From the NCBI RefSeq assembly GCF_033807575.1, contig NC_084711.1, positions 10,788,001 to 10,852,000 of the forward strand: a DNA stretch of 64,000 bases, in the 5' to 3' direction. A program made the translations under genes and the position numbers. Source of the DNA: Cydia pomonella. Its lineage: Eukaryota; Arthropoda; Insecta; Lepidoptera; Tortricidae. Position 1 is the first letter of the stretch. Each line of letters starts with the position of its first letter. The notes beneath the pieces are model-generated. The model saw only the letters and a program-made list of their open reading frames with translations. It was not told the origin of the DNA and searched no databases. Shown here in pieces: positions 25,401 through 35,479 of the stretch.

Positions 25401-28400
25401 GCTCCGTGGTCATTAGTGCTTGAAAGCTGAAAGGCACGCATGGTCCGCCAGTTTAGTCAGTCAGTCATTCCATTCCATGTTCGGGTGCGCTTGCGTTCAG
25501 TCGAGTTTTGGAATATAACTGCGAATTTTATAATAAATGTCACAGATGACACCAGTGAGAGCTCACAGTATAGCTCCAGCTCTGACAATGATAGTGTTGA
25601 TTAAACGATTAAAAAAAAATGTATTTTCATAGTTATAATATAAGTATTTCCACCGACTGTAATACTTCCGTAATATCATATGGTGACTACGGCAAACTTT
25701 TTTTATCGTGCTATCTCTTTCCCAACTCCACAACTAAGTGTGTGTCACAACTCAAGCGTAGTAGGCACAAAAAGTGACCAGTCGACTTTCATTGCCCTAG
25801 TCGCCAAATGATGTTACTTAGTGAAATTGTAATCGACACCTCACGGTAAAAATAAGTGTAACAATAATTAATTAAAAATCTAATAAAAACGGTATTTCTA
25901 ATATTTAACTTTTTTTTTTCTATTCAATGAAAGAGTCCTAACAAAATCCTAACTCAATTAATTAGTGCAAATATTTTAAGGTTTGCGATTCCTGCTCGGC
26001 CTTGCCTCGCAAGGTTCCCGGTACCACTGTATTGCAGCAATAACTAGAAATGCTTACTTTGGGGAACATTAGCAACTGTCGTTATTGATAATTACGTTTT
26101 AGTGGTGCGGGGTGGTAACTACCTGTTCTAAAAACTTACTGTTCTTTATATCCTACTACCCTAAGGTTGTCTGGAAGAGATCGCTTACAGACCACCGCAT
26201 GTTGCTACGTTTCTTTACATTGTAAATCTGTTTTTAAATTTGGTTTCTTTGTGGTGCAATAAAGAATATTTACTTACTTACTTAAACCGTGCAGAATGGA
26301 AGAAGAGAACAGGGAGGGCCGACCCCAAGAAAATGGGATAAGGTCTGGGAAGAAGAAGATATATTCTGAACCAATTTGTTATGTGTTATCCCAAATGAAT
26401 TCACTGAGAAAAAAAAACCATTTAAAACAATTGAAATTGAATTAAAGTTTAATGCTTTAAACAGTTCCATATGAGTCTATCGAACAAAACAGTAAATTTG
26501 ATTGTTCCGACAATACAGTAAACTTTAATGTTTTGAGTAGCTAAAATGTAGTGACTGTTCGTTTATTTTTATCGTTTTTTCAATACTTGGAAATGCTCAA
26601 ACAGTTAACGTTACTGTTTTGTATTTTTCTGTTTTTCAAACATTTGGTGGTTTCCCAACTCCACAACTAAGTGTGTGTCACAACTCAAGTGTAGTAGGCA
26701 CAAAAAGTGACCAGTCGACTATATAAAGCAGTTAATCTTAATGAATATCACTTGAATGTATGCTCGATAGATTTTTTTTTTCAGTGTTACCACTGCAGGT
26801 ACATTTCGCTGAGACATGACTAACTGCAAGCATTACACGACACTTACACTACTAAACTCACGCTTCCTCTTGAAGTTGAGGAAACTGACTAAGCATGATG
26901 AGCAAATTGAACTTCATTTGTCAGTTCAATGTACTTTATTTCAGGTACATACTCGTAGAATCAGTCACCTGCAGTAATATGTTTCTCTTCGAAGGCCGCA
27001 AAAATATGTGACACGCTCTCATGGCTCTACAAATAAGATCGTGTCAGATAGATATTATTTGCGGATTTCTTTGTGTTACATATTACTGCAGGTGACTGTA
27101 CCATATAAAACAAACTTAAATATGACGAGTAGTTGAGAACCTCCCCACCTTTTTTAAGTTGGTTAATGATGAACTGTCATTGAACTCTTGTAATTACATG
27201 TTATTGATGTCGACATTTTAGGTCAATGTGAACTGATATTTTTTGCTACTTTCAAGAGCAATGCAAATCCGTCACTGTGTGAAAATTTCTACACAAAATA
27301 ACCCATTGTCATTGCACTTAACTTTTGTAATGTATTACGTCATAGAAAGTCGATGTAGCCATATAGATTAGGTATAGAGTATAGACAATAACGCGTGACA
27401 TCATTTAATGCCACATGTCTACAAAGTCGAATACCGCCGCGAAAGGCCCGTCTACAAAATGATCAATTTGACAATTTGATCTGAAATAAGATTTGGCAAA
27501 AATTTCATTTTCGTACAAGCTTTTATCGCTGACTGTAGTTTTCTTTCCACTGTCAACGAATACTCTTCGAGACGATTCTAACAACCCCGAACACAATAGT
27601 TTGCGTTGTTTTATCAGTTATCACAGAGTGCCAATGACCACCTCCTGTCTCAATCATCAGATTAGCTCCTCCATGTCATCATAATATTGCATTGTCATTG
27701 CCAACTTAAGATTTGACTAACACTTACGAACTAACAAAGCAATTTAAATAAAAGCTTGTATAAAATTAGCGCCAATCTCATCTAACGTCCACACGTACAC
27801 AATTTCATAGAGGATTCGGTGAACTAGCCAATGTCCATCAATTAAATTTTTGCGTCCACACCACCAGATTAAATTGACATTTTAATCAGGTGGGCGAAAA
27901 ATGGTCCCACCTGGATTGGCCCTGAGTACGGTTTGCACGACGGATCTGAAATTTATGGGATGATCCGCGGATCTGGATCCAGATCCTCAACACCCATCTA
28001 TAATGCATATGGCACAGATTAACATATATTGTACCCTACCTATTTATAGTACCTAACCGTACATACCTTTTCTCGAAGCGCTTCGTCGTTTTTGAACCTA
28101 CTTCGGTTTGGATTATCCTAGATAAACAAAATTCTCGGGATATGATGTCTATAGTGGATATATTAAGCATAAAAAATTCTATTGCATAGCTCTCATACTT
28201 TATATTTTATTTTCTATGTTCATCACTACATTTATGCAAATAAATATATCTTTATCTTTTATCATATCTAAATAACCCCGATTTCGTCACTGAGGGGCGT
28301 TAGGGGGAAAAAAATGTTGAAGTCTGTATGGGGAATCAGTAAAAAAAAGCAGATAGTATAAAATTGTATAAAACGTCCAAGCCATAAATTTGACTAAGGT

Positions 28401-31400
28401 GTAGAGTTTGTGAAGTTAGGGCTTGTGGAATTAGAAGCTTGGCTCTACAAGAGATCTGATAACTTTTTGTCAGTGCGAGTCTTATGGTTTCGAAATTTTA
28501 CATGAAAATGTTTTTGATGGGATGTATTTTTCCGAGAGTGATTAACAATATAATAATTAACTAGAAAACAGGAATAAAAAAAAAACTGGTAAGAGCATTT
28601 CGGGCCTTGCTCAATATGAGAGTTTCGTAGTTACCCGTCGGCCTTCCCTGAACGGGGGCTATTAGTAAGAATCAAATACATAACAAGCAAAAGAGAGTAC
28701 CTTCGCAGCGCTTTATTAAGGTTTATTTTTACGATTATTTTCATATTTTTTTAAACCCATGGTTCAAAAGTTAGAGGGTTCACAATTTTTTTTCGGAGCG
28801 ATTACTTGTATACAGTCATTTCATCAAAAAATGGTTGTTGAAGACCCTTATTACATTTTGAAAGACCTATCCAACGACATCCCACACCATAGGTTTAAAG
28901 AGAGTAAAAATTCATCTCCACTTTACGCGTTCGGTTCGGGAGGTACCCTAATGTGTTTTCGAGTTTTTATTTTACCACTTTTTCCGCATGATTTATTTAC
29001 ATATCCAAAGCTCTCTAGCAATAATGATCACGTACCGAGCAAAGCCTCAGATGGACAGACGGATAGACAGACAGACTGACATGGCGAAACTATAAGGGTT
29101 CCAAGTTGGCTAAGGACAAACATTTAACAGTATAAAAACACATAAAAAGGGTTAACTAGAAAACTAAATCTAGAAAGAGTTAAATTTTCATAACAAACGT
29201 GGGTAGAGCAAAGGAGGTGAAAGGCGAAATACCAGCTGAGCCCGTTCTAAAATTTAACAATTTTAGGTATATATGTATCTCTGTCGCGACAACTGCAGCT
29301 TTGGCGAAAAATCCTGCGTAAAATCTCAGAAATCAAGGTTACGATCTCGACATTTTCCTTCTCTAAAACTTAACCAATCGTAACAAAATTTTTAGAACAT
29401 AATGAGAAAGAAATCATCTGTCTGAACGTTTTGTTTTTTGCGTTTATTGTTGTCGATTTTATATGCTAAGCTAGGTCTGTTTACGGCGCGTTTAGTGACC
29501 GTTTTAAGCGCTTTTGTTTATGTTTAAAAATATTTAATTTAATTAATTTAACAGCCGTTAAAAATATTTTTACATAATTTTCAATCGTGGCTGAACGCCG
29601 AATAGATCTGTGCCTTCGATGCCTAACCTGTCAAGAAATTACAAAATGGCGGACGAATGTTAGATATGTCACCGTATTTAAGAATTATTGCGCTTAAAAT
29701 TTAGTTTTTTCTTCGCAAGTGTGATGAAAAACATTGTGTGTAACTCCGGGGGTAAGAATAATGCAAACTCGGGTCTTTAATTCCCTCCAGCCTGCGGCTG
29801 TCGGGAATTACCACCCTCGTGTCCAACACTTTACTTACCCCCCTCGTTGCACAATGTACTATTTCTTCCTTCTTTTGTTTTAGCCCATATTGTCATTTAA
29901 AATGTTAAAGGAGAAATAAAGTGTGAAACCGTTTGACGCGTGCTATTTTCAAAGCGCTCGCCTAGTGCCCGTCATTAGTGTTGGCTCGTACGTATCGAGT
30001 GTATCGATAACATCGGGTAGGGGTAAACTCGATAGAGCATTGCACTGGCTCGCTAAGGTTATATTTATTCTGGCAAAAATGTAAGTGTAATATGTACTAC
30101 TTTTACAAAGGGTTCATTGTGGCGGAGATAAAGAAACTCTTGCTGGCGTCGTCGTGCCTATTGTATTGTATAAGTCATCTCTAGTATTTAAGAAACACGC
30201 CGGTGTCGGCAGACGACAGGCCAAGAATCAAGGTAGTGTCGGACCACGCTAAGTTTTCATGCAAAGTACTTCGTCAATACTTAGTGTGGTCAGAGTCTAT
30301 TCTTCTTTACTTGTAATATCATCTCTAGGATCGAAGCGCTGGCGGCCTAGCGGTAAGAGCGTGCGACTTTCAATCCGGAGGCCGCGAGTTTAAACCCCGG
30401 CTAGTGCGAATGAGTTTTTCAGAATTTATGTACGAAATATCATTAGATATTTACCACTCGCTTTTCGGTGAAAGAAAACATCGTGAGGAAACCGGACTAA
30501 TCCCAATAAGGCTTAGTTTACCCACTGAATTGGAAGATCAGATGGTAGTCGCTTTCGTAAAAACTAGTGCCTACGCCAATTCTGGGGATAAATTGTCAAG
30601 CGGACCCCAGGCTTCCATGAGCCGTGGCAAAAATGCCGGGACAACGCGAGGAAGAAGATCGTCTCAAGGATCGACTCACCGATACCGATGAAGAAACACG
30701 TCGGTGGTAGTAGACGAGCTTCGCCCGAACTACATGGAAAGCTGGTAAGCTGGTAGAATCAGGGTATAATCCTCTTCAACCTCTCAATACTAATTGACTC
30801 ACCGATAACTTGGAGTAGTACATCAGTGGTGGTGGATGGGCTGCGCGCGTACTCCACGGAACACTGGTAGGCGCCGGCGTCGGCAGGCGTCACGTCAGGA
30901 ATCACCAATCGGTGTTCTTCTTCTGCCACTATCATCTGGTAGCGCTCGGCCTCCGCTGCCAAACGCTTGCTTTTCCCTCGTCTATCATAACTGTTATATA
31001 TAAAAGGAAATAATATGTTAGTCACAGTCATTATCTGATTTTTTAAATCATATAAATCGATATAAATATGTTGTAGTCAACCTAATATGGTGTAGAATAT
31101 GGTGTAGGTAGCTGCTGCTTTACCTGCCTACCATCCTAGAAATCTCGAATAAGCATTATTATTTATTTATTTAACCTTTATTGGACAAAATGAAACCTTA
31201 TAGTACAAAAGACGGACTCAATGCCATGAGGCATTCTCTTAATAATAAATAAATAAATAATAATGCTAATTCGAGATTTCTAGGATGGTAGGCAGGTAGG
31301 TATAGCAGCAGCTACCTACATATTAGGTTGACTACAACATAGGGAGGTACTTATATCCATTTCTAATGAAAACGGTAGTTTAGGGTGGATAATGCAATAA

Positions 31401-34400
31401 CCTAATTAACATGACAACTGAGAGCTTTTTAAAATTAACGAACTACTTTGAATTTGAAAGCTATTTGTCTTGCAAAAAAATTCTAAAATTACATAAGTCC
31501 TTATTACCACACGACCCCAATCATATAATTATAGGGAGACGTAAGCAAAATGTTGCGCCGATACCCCCGACCGAAACGTGACCGAAGTCACGGTTTGCCA
31601 AGATTCGGTACAGTAGAGTCTCAGCTCTTCCGTATCACAAAATTAACAATAAAGTAGATATATGTCCTCTGCAGTCATTTAAATGTAAAAAAAGTAGTGA
31701 TAGAATTTAACCGTTTAATCACAAAGCTATGATAAAGTTGAGACTCTCATATTATAATACATAACAATACGCAACAAATAGGTGTATTCCCATCTGTCCC
31801 CGCCGGGCACAGAATAGGCGCTACATACAAATCATTCCATCTGTGCCCGCCTCTTGTATGGCGGTGGTCACGTGGGGCGGGCACAGATGGGAATACACCA
31901 ACAAATAGAGAATATACATTCACGCACACTCACAAACAGTTTAAGAAATTAGTATTAGATTAGATTAAACTTTATTCAAATCAAATCAGATCAAATTAAA
32001 TGTATTAGTAAAAAGGATAATTAATTAATTAATATTGTAAATATTAAGACAGTTTTGGTTTTTAGACAACAATACTGTTTATTGTTTATATTTGTTAATT
32101 AAGTAAAGTTCTAAACATGTTATGGAAGAGCGGGGTCGTCTGTCACAGGTATTTTATACTTACTAGAAAACTTCAACCTTTACAATTGTGCCCTGTATTA
32201 TTAACAAATAAACATTTTTTCACTTTTTTTAAACACAAACAACAAAAAGGGTAGAGTAAGACCAAGATAACTCTGCAGCGATTTTCATACCACAGACGTG
32301 GAACTGTTAAACGTCATAATCTCATAGAAGTTTGCCGTTTAAAATAACACTTGCACGTCTGTGCTACAAAAACTCGCTGCAGATTTATCTTGATCTGACT
32401 CTACCTTCTTATTACGCGGTTATCACACTGATAGCGCACGTTGCTCCGGCAAAAACTTTGCATGTACAGTCCACTTCATAAATATGTATACATTTCTTCA
32501 TCTTAATCCATTGCTATAAGGTGAAAAAATGTATAAGTTTATGAATTCGACTGGACCCACCTATACATAGAAAATTCCCAATATAAGTTAAGGTGGGGTA
32601 AACGAACATAGTTTATCTTGCTCGGGGCAATACTAACAGTATGAAGACTCCCTACAAGTGTTTGTCTTTCCCTACAAGCTGGGATGGTTAGAGTAGCGCT
32701 ACCTCGTTTTACGCAAAATAGGCACAATCCGCACAATGGTTGTCGATTTGCGGAAAATGCCCAGAAGAACTAACTAAATAACTAAGTAGTTAGTCTTGCC
32801 TCGGTGATAGTCTTACCCCACATTACCTTACTCATAAATTTGTTATGTCGACCACATATTAAATATACTACTTTCTGTATCGTTAAGTACACACGCACTA
32901 ACATTAACAAGTCACATATATCGTGTAAGTAGGTACTTGTAGCAACTACATAGATATACCTAGCTTAGGTAGGTATCTACTAGTCGCACACAACGTAACC
33001 GCAACCGTCGCGATATTTTGCGATCACGTTACAAGGTACTAAGGTAGCTCACCCTGTGCTACTCCACAGCTACACTAAATTACCACTAGATCGGGCCTTG
33101 TTAAAGCAGTGTTGTATCCTTTGCGGTACCAGGCGACAACAAGAACAGGTCGTGGAAATTATACAGTCACGTCATCGCTACAGGTACATAAATAGGTACC
33201 TCTTAAGTATTCTTTATGAAAGCAGTGTTGGAGCCGTCGCGGTACCAGGCGACAACAACGGTTTTGCGGTCACGTTACAGGGTAGCTCCGCGCTGTGTCT
33301 CGCCACCGGTACCACTGAAATATCATTATGATGAAGCAGTGTTGGAGCTGTCGCGGTAGCAGGCGATAACAAGTAGCTCGTCGTCCCGGTGTTTTGCGGT
33401 CATGTTACAAGATAGCTCCGCGCTGTGTCCCGCCACCGCTACCACTGAAATATCACTATGATGAACCTTGTGAAAGCAGTGTTGGAGCCGTCGCGGTACC
33501 AGGCGACAACAAGTAGCTCGTCGTCCCGGTGTTTTGCGGTCACGTTACAGGGTAGCTCTGCGCTGTGTCCCGCCACCGCTACCACTGAAATAGCACTATG
33601 TTGCACCTTGTGAAAGCAGTGTTGGAGCCGTCGCGGTACCAGGCGACAACAAGTAGCTCGTCGTCCCGGTGTTTTGCGGTCACGTTACAGGGTAGCTCTG
33701 CGCTGTGTCCCGCCACCGCTACCACTGAAATAGCACTATGTTGCACCTTGTGAAAGCAGTGTTGGAGCCGTCGCGGTACCAGGCGACAACAAGTAGCTCG
33801 TCGTCCCGGTGTTTTGCGGTCACGTTACAGGGTAGCTCTGCGCTGTGTCCCGCCACCGCTACCACTGAAATAGCACTATGTTGCACCTTGTGAAAGCAGT
33901 GTTGGAGCCGTCGCGGTACCAGGCGACAACAAGTAGCTCGTCGTCCCGGTGTTTTGCGGTCACGTTACAAGGTAGCTCCGCACTGTGTCCCGCCACCGCT
34001 ACCACTGAAAGTTATGACCAAGTTCAGGCTTCATCCTGATGCTTCTAATAAGTACTGTAACTGTAGAATAAGGTAATGGACTAATAGATACAGGTAATAT
34101 CTTCTGTACACGTAAAAGTGGGTTCAGCCCGTTGAAGACCTTTTAGCATTTAGTACACAAAACATAAGTGCCAAAGATATTCTTATCAAAATTATATTTA
34201 GACCTGGTAGACCTATGATCATTATTTGCTATTTGTTGAAAGAGTGTTGCTAAAAGGTACCATATTTTAATTGCAGATAGGTATTCGCCAGTCATATCTG
34301 ATTGAAGCCCATCCACGGTGTAAGTGTATGTAGGAGTTTTCCGTAAATAGTGTACCCAATTAGCGTGAGTTATTAAGGAAAGTTAATCACTGTCAGATTT

Positions 34401-35476
34401 GTGACGATGGTTAAGCATTAAAGTTCAATAAAAACTTGATTATGGTGTTCATTTCATAAACTATAAGCGATATTACAATGTAAAAACCGGCCAAGAGCAT
34501 GTCGGGCCACGCTCAGTGTAGGGTTCCGTAGTTACTCTTCCGTCACAATAAGCTGACCCGGAGCTTAAAGTATAGTAAATTGTTAACCAAGGGATGAAAC
34601 GGTACCTTTCACGCGAGTTAAACAAATAGGCATATTTGCATAATCAGTACCTAATTAAAGTAAGTCTTTTTACTATGAAGGGGAAACTTTTTGCGATAAC
34701 TCAAAAACAGCTAAACTGATCATGTCCGCTATAGTTTTCATTTAATGTCTTTCTTAAGCTGCTGCTGCGCTGCTACCACGATTTTTTTCATATTTTTTGG
34801 ACCTACGGTTCAAAAGTTAGAGGGGGGGGACACATTTTTTTTTTCTTTCAGAGCGATTATCTCCGAATATATTCACTGTATCAAAAAATGTTTGTTGAAG
34901 ACCCCTATTATTGATTTTATATTTTATTGTACGACTTTGTCGGCTTTATTGATTTATATATCCATGCCGAATTTCAGCTTTCTAGCACTAACGACCACGG
35001 AGCAAAGCCTCGGACAGACAGACAGACAGACGGACATGGCAAAACTATAAGGATTCCTAGTTGACTACGGAACCCTAAAAAAGACAAAAAGTTTATTCCC
35101 ATAACGATTTCATGCTTAACTAGTGTCGTTACAAAACTGACAGCGATTAACTTTTCTCAACTACTCACGCCAATTGGGTACACTATTTTCTCAAAACTCC
35201 CATCTACCTTACTTAAACTTATCCTTGATATAAGTACTTGTAATAAAATCCAAAGAAAAATTAGGCTTCATTTAATGCCATCGTGCACGTGCAAAAAAAT
35301 TACGGACTAACTTTCTTTATTTAATTTGGAATAAATAAAAACCTGTTAATATATATAAATAAATAAAGTATAAATACCTAGTTTAATACACAAAAGAACA
35401 TACCTGGTTCCGAGTCTTCTTGCACACTTAATCCTATTAAACACGCAATAAAGCCCACTATCAAAAAAACTTTCAT
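13476..35476 (-). CDS. Sidestep-family receptor: signal peptide, 5 Ig, FN3, TM, cytoplasmic tail
   Basis: Predicted neuronal cell-surface protein of the Side family, whose members pair with Beat proteins in axon guidance. Exons in gene order: 35404-35476 (signal peptide MKVFLIVGFIACLIGLS), one copy of the Ig1a array (33887-34004 or another), 30803-30990, 22267-22407, 21783-21986, 21270-21436, 20783-20930, 20342-20490, 19984-20143, 18492-18719, 17675-17853, 17357-17546, 16164-16343, 14131-14417, 13476-13835. Phases agree throughout, giving about 923 residues. Each of Ig1-Ig4 is split over two exons. Side-like hallmarks include WYRDG in Ig1, GGNPQASLSWWSGK in Ig2, an LGAN motif opening Ig3, and HDGGLPQ in the FN3 region after a CWGIN Ig5 end. 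One membrane helix lies near residues 660-685, followed by a ~238-residue tail. Which Side paralogue this is cannot be told by eye. Confidence 0.88.
14495..14645. mobile_element. Foldback MITE
   Basis: Arms near 14497-14550 and 14588-14641 are inverted copies (gtcccacattgtcgctcgcg against its complement, with extension). In a Sidestep-like intron. Confidence 0.6.
14691..15814 (+). mobile_element. Internally deleted hAT transposon with ~50-bp terminal inverted repeats
   Basis: Starts CAGAGATCGGACAAATGGCG and ends in the complement of nearly the same sequence through to CCGATCTCTG. The inverted ends extend about 50 bp. The flanks (ttattaat / tttattat) are near-matching rather than an exact 8-bp duplication. 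Inside, at 15383-15595, an open frame carries the hAT C-terminal dimerisation signature (APLTSVECERSFSALK). The rest of the transposase is missing. Confidence 0.8.
15383..15595 (+). pseudogene. hAT transposase C-terminal fragment
   Basis: About 70 codons with NKNIPIKLLKFAPLT leading into the ECERSFS motif. It ends at a TAG right after the motif. No upstream RNase H-like domain remains in the element. Confidence 0.75.
16530..16930. repeat. Dispersed repeat (family 3)
   Basis: Contains ggcgaaaaatcctgcgtaaa and tccaaaacataaccaa. A diverged copy sits at 29300-29530. Near its end it carries the complement of its own cgactgttttctcc block. Confidence 0.5.
18120..18240 (-). mobile_element. SINE head fragment (family of 62520)
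   Basis: The minus strand has gtgagttcaagtctcaccca followed by agatagtaatttttccactt, paralleling 62590-62640. In a Sidestep-like intron. Confidence 0.5.
18898..19958 (-). mobile_element. hAT transposon (GTF2IRD2/ZBED-like) with exact 8-bp target duplication
   Basis: Ends CAGGGGTCACCAA and TTGGCGACCCCTG are inverted repeats. The flanks are GACTAAAC on both sides (18890-18897 and 19959-19966). It carries a broken transposase on the minus strand. It sits in a Sidestep-like intron with the duplication only 16 bp from the donor of exon 19984-20143. Confidence 0.9.
18993..19945 (-). pseudogene. hAT transposase remnant
   Basis: N-terminal piece (19427-19945) has NVRWLSKGCVLERFF, LKLQGKGK and DLFMNDLGNECLHFP. 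The C-terminal piece (18993-19289) has STYICEAAFSKMNFIKN and FRSRLTDEHLQ. These are hallmarks of GTF2IRD2- and EPM2AIP1-like hAT proteins. A frame break lies between them, and the DNA-binding N-terminus and part of the catalytic domain are missing. Confidence 0.85.
21135..21262 (-). pseudogene. Partial decayed duplicate of the Ig3a exon
   Basis: This stretch closely resembles part of the neighbouring real exon 21270-21436. It shares the block around agcccgcc..atgacgttcg and the tail around gagtgcaagctgttgtttg, with many substitutions and small deletions. It lies immediately downstream of the real exon's donor and has no intact frame across its length. It is the remnant of a tandem exon duplication. 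Confidence 0.75.
22640..23035 (+). mobile_element. Non-LTR (RTE-like) 3' end with ~70-bp direct repeat
   Basis: Open frame 22731-22922 reads DLIPRQALEWTPQGKRGPGR, then WRRTVDAFCPT and a stop, as in RTE-like ORF tails. A block (accggcgttcgtag..., ending gaaacagcgaggc) occurs before it at 22658-22718 and again after the stop at 22973-23033, implying two joined copies or a duplication. Confidence 0.75.
23035..24893. other. Sidestep-like intron interior
   Basis: No exon or recognisable element. AT-rich unique-looking sequence. Confidence 0.4.
24894..25029. mobile_element. MITE (TACAGTC family), copy 1
   Basis: Imperfect palindrome: one arm tctgaaaatatcg...agtgccaaa, the other its complement, with tgtatac motifs at the centre. 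Related to 54982-55117 and 56795-56930. Confidence 0.7.
25332..25442 (+). mobile_element. GGGTTCCGTA-type fragment
   Basis: tagggttccgtagtcaacta followed by a (gtct)n tract and gaggctttgctccgtggtca. A truncated relative of 52478. Confidence 0.6.
25733..26720. repeat. Direct repeat pair about 920 bp apart
   Basis: A block starting cccaactccacaactaagtg and ending aaaaagtgaccagtcgact occurs near 25733-25790 and again near 26654-26720 with a single-base difference. Confidence 0.75.
26150..26282 (+). mobile_element. Non-LTR 3' UTR fragment
   Basis: aaggttgtctggaagagatc, then ttgtggtgcaataaagaata, a common lepidopteran non-LTR 3' end. Confidence 0.6.
26962..27100. mobile_element. MITE with inverted ends
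   Basis: Starts cagtcacctgcagtaatatg and ends catattactgcaggtgactg. Confidence 0.75.
27100..28590. other. Sidestep-like intron interior
   Basis: Short open frames on both strands near 27400-27690 overlap each other and match nothing known. Otherwise nothing seen. Confidence 0.35.
28590..29106 (+). mobile_element. GGGTTCCGTA-type element, diverged long-family copy
   Basis: Shares the ggttcaaaagttagagg, aagaccc.tatta and gacagac.gac..acatggcgaaactataagg blocks with 34484-35081 and 37983-38576, but is much diverged. Confidence 0.65.
29300..29530. repeat. Dispersed repeat (family 3), second copy
   Basis: Diverged relative of 16530-16930, sharing ggcgaaaaatcctgcgtaaa and aaaacttaaccaa. Confidence 0.45.
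30339..30665 (+). mobile_element. tRNA-derived SINE, near full length
   Basis: tRNA-like head ggcctagcggtaagagcg (A box) and gccgcgagtttaaacccc (B box), then a body including atcgtgaggaaaccggacta, ctagtgcctacgccaattct and a tail near gggacaacgcgaggaagaag. A truncated copy is at 59764-59992. Confidence 0.75.
31107..31325. mobile_element. Foldback repeat around a non-LTR 3' end
   Basis: Long inverted arms (ctaccatcctagaaatctcg and its complement, extended to ~65 bp) enclose a family-2 non-LTR tail (cctttattggacaaaatg ... gccatgaggcattctct). Confidence 0.7.
31326..32249. other. Sidestep-like intron
   Basis: A small inverted repeat lies at 31780-31900 (ggtgtattcccatctgtgcc type arms). AT-rich otherwise. 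Confidence 0.4.
32250..32406. mobile_element. MITE with ~50-bp inverted ends
   Basis: Left arm ggtagagtaagaccaagata..ctctgcagcg..acagacgtg; right arm is its complement with few mismatches. Confidence 0.75.
32985..33444 (-). pseudogene. Decayed copies of the Ig1a exon
   Basis: The array continues towards the gene's 3' side as degenerating copies. The copy ending at 33444 keeps the acceptor but has the core Trp changed to Cys, a 10-bp deletion that removes the donor, and a TAA stop. The next (ending near 33314, anchor at 33227) has an internal deletion around the HRDDELL segment that breaks frame. The next (anchor at 33111) keeps only the VVAWYR half. A further piece near 33010-33080 matches the opposite half. 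Decay increases with distance from the intact copies. Confidence 0.8.
33467..34004 (-). repeat. Tandem array of four intact Ig1a exons, 140-bp period
   Basis: Four copies of a 118-bp exon: 33887-34004, 33747-33864, 33607-33724 and 33467-33584. Each has an acceptor ending in TTTCAG and a GT donor after ACAAG. Each enters in phase 1 and leaves in phase 2, matching the signal-peptide exon (35404) and Ig1b exon (30990). The product begins VVAVAGHSAELPCNV and ends in the canonical AWYRDG, which is the B-to-C strand half of a V-type Ig domain. The first copy (33887-34004) differs from the other three only at silent positions as far as I can read. The gaps between copies are 22 bp, far too short to be introns. 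Confidence 0.92.
34484..35081 (+). mobile_element. GGGTTCCGTA-type element, long family, copy A
   Basis: Starts accggccaagagcatgtcgg, passes gttcaaaagttagagg plus poly-T, and ends with a (gaca)n tract then ctacggaaccctaaaaa. Same family as 37983-38576 and (minus) 52478-54740. In the first intron of the Sidestep-like gene. Confidence 0.85.
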
Positions 35477-35479
35477 AAT

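Noticed and set aside
26282..26400. Possible retroelement ORF tail (gtgcagaatggaagaagaga)
   Set aside because: Too short and without a diagnostic motif; adjacent to a clearer non-LTR 3' UTR.
27405..27684. Overlapping frames on both strands (63 codons each)
   Set aside because: Neither resembles a known protein and no splice or promoter context supports them.
33467..34004. Regular spaced repeats resembling a CRISPR array
   Set aside because: The whole 140-bp unit is conserved, with no variable spacers, and each unit is a spliceable Ig exon.
34745..35050. 101-codon frame
   Set aside because: Lies wholly inside a dispersed GGGTTCCGTA element; a similar frame recurs in the other copy at 38245.
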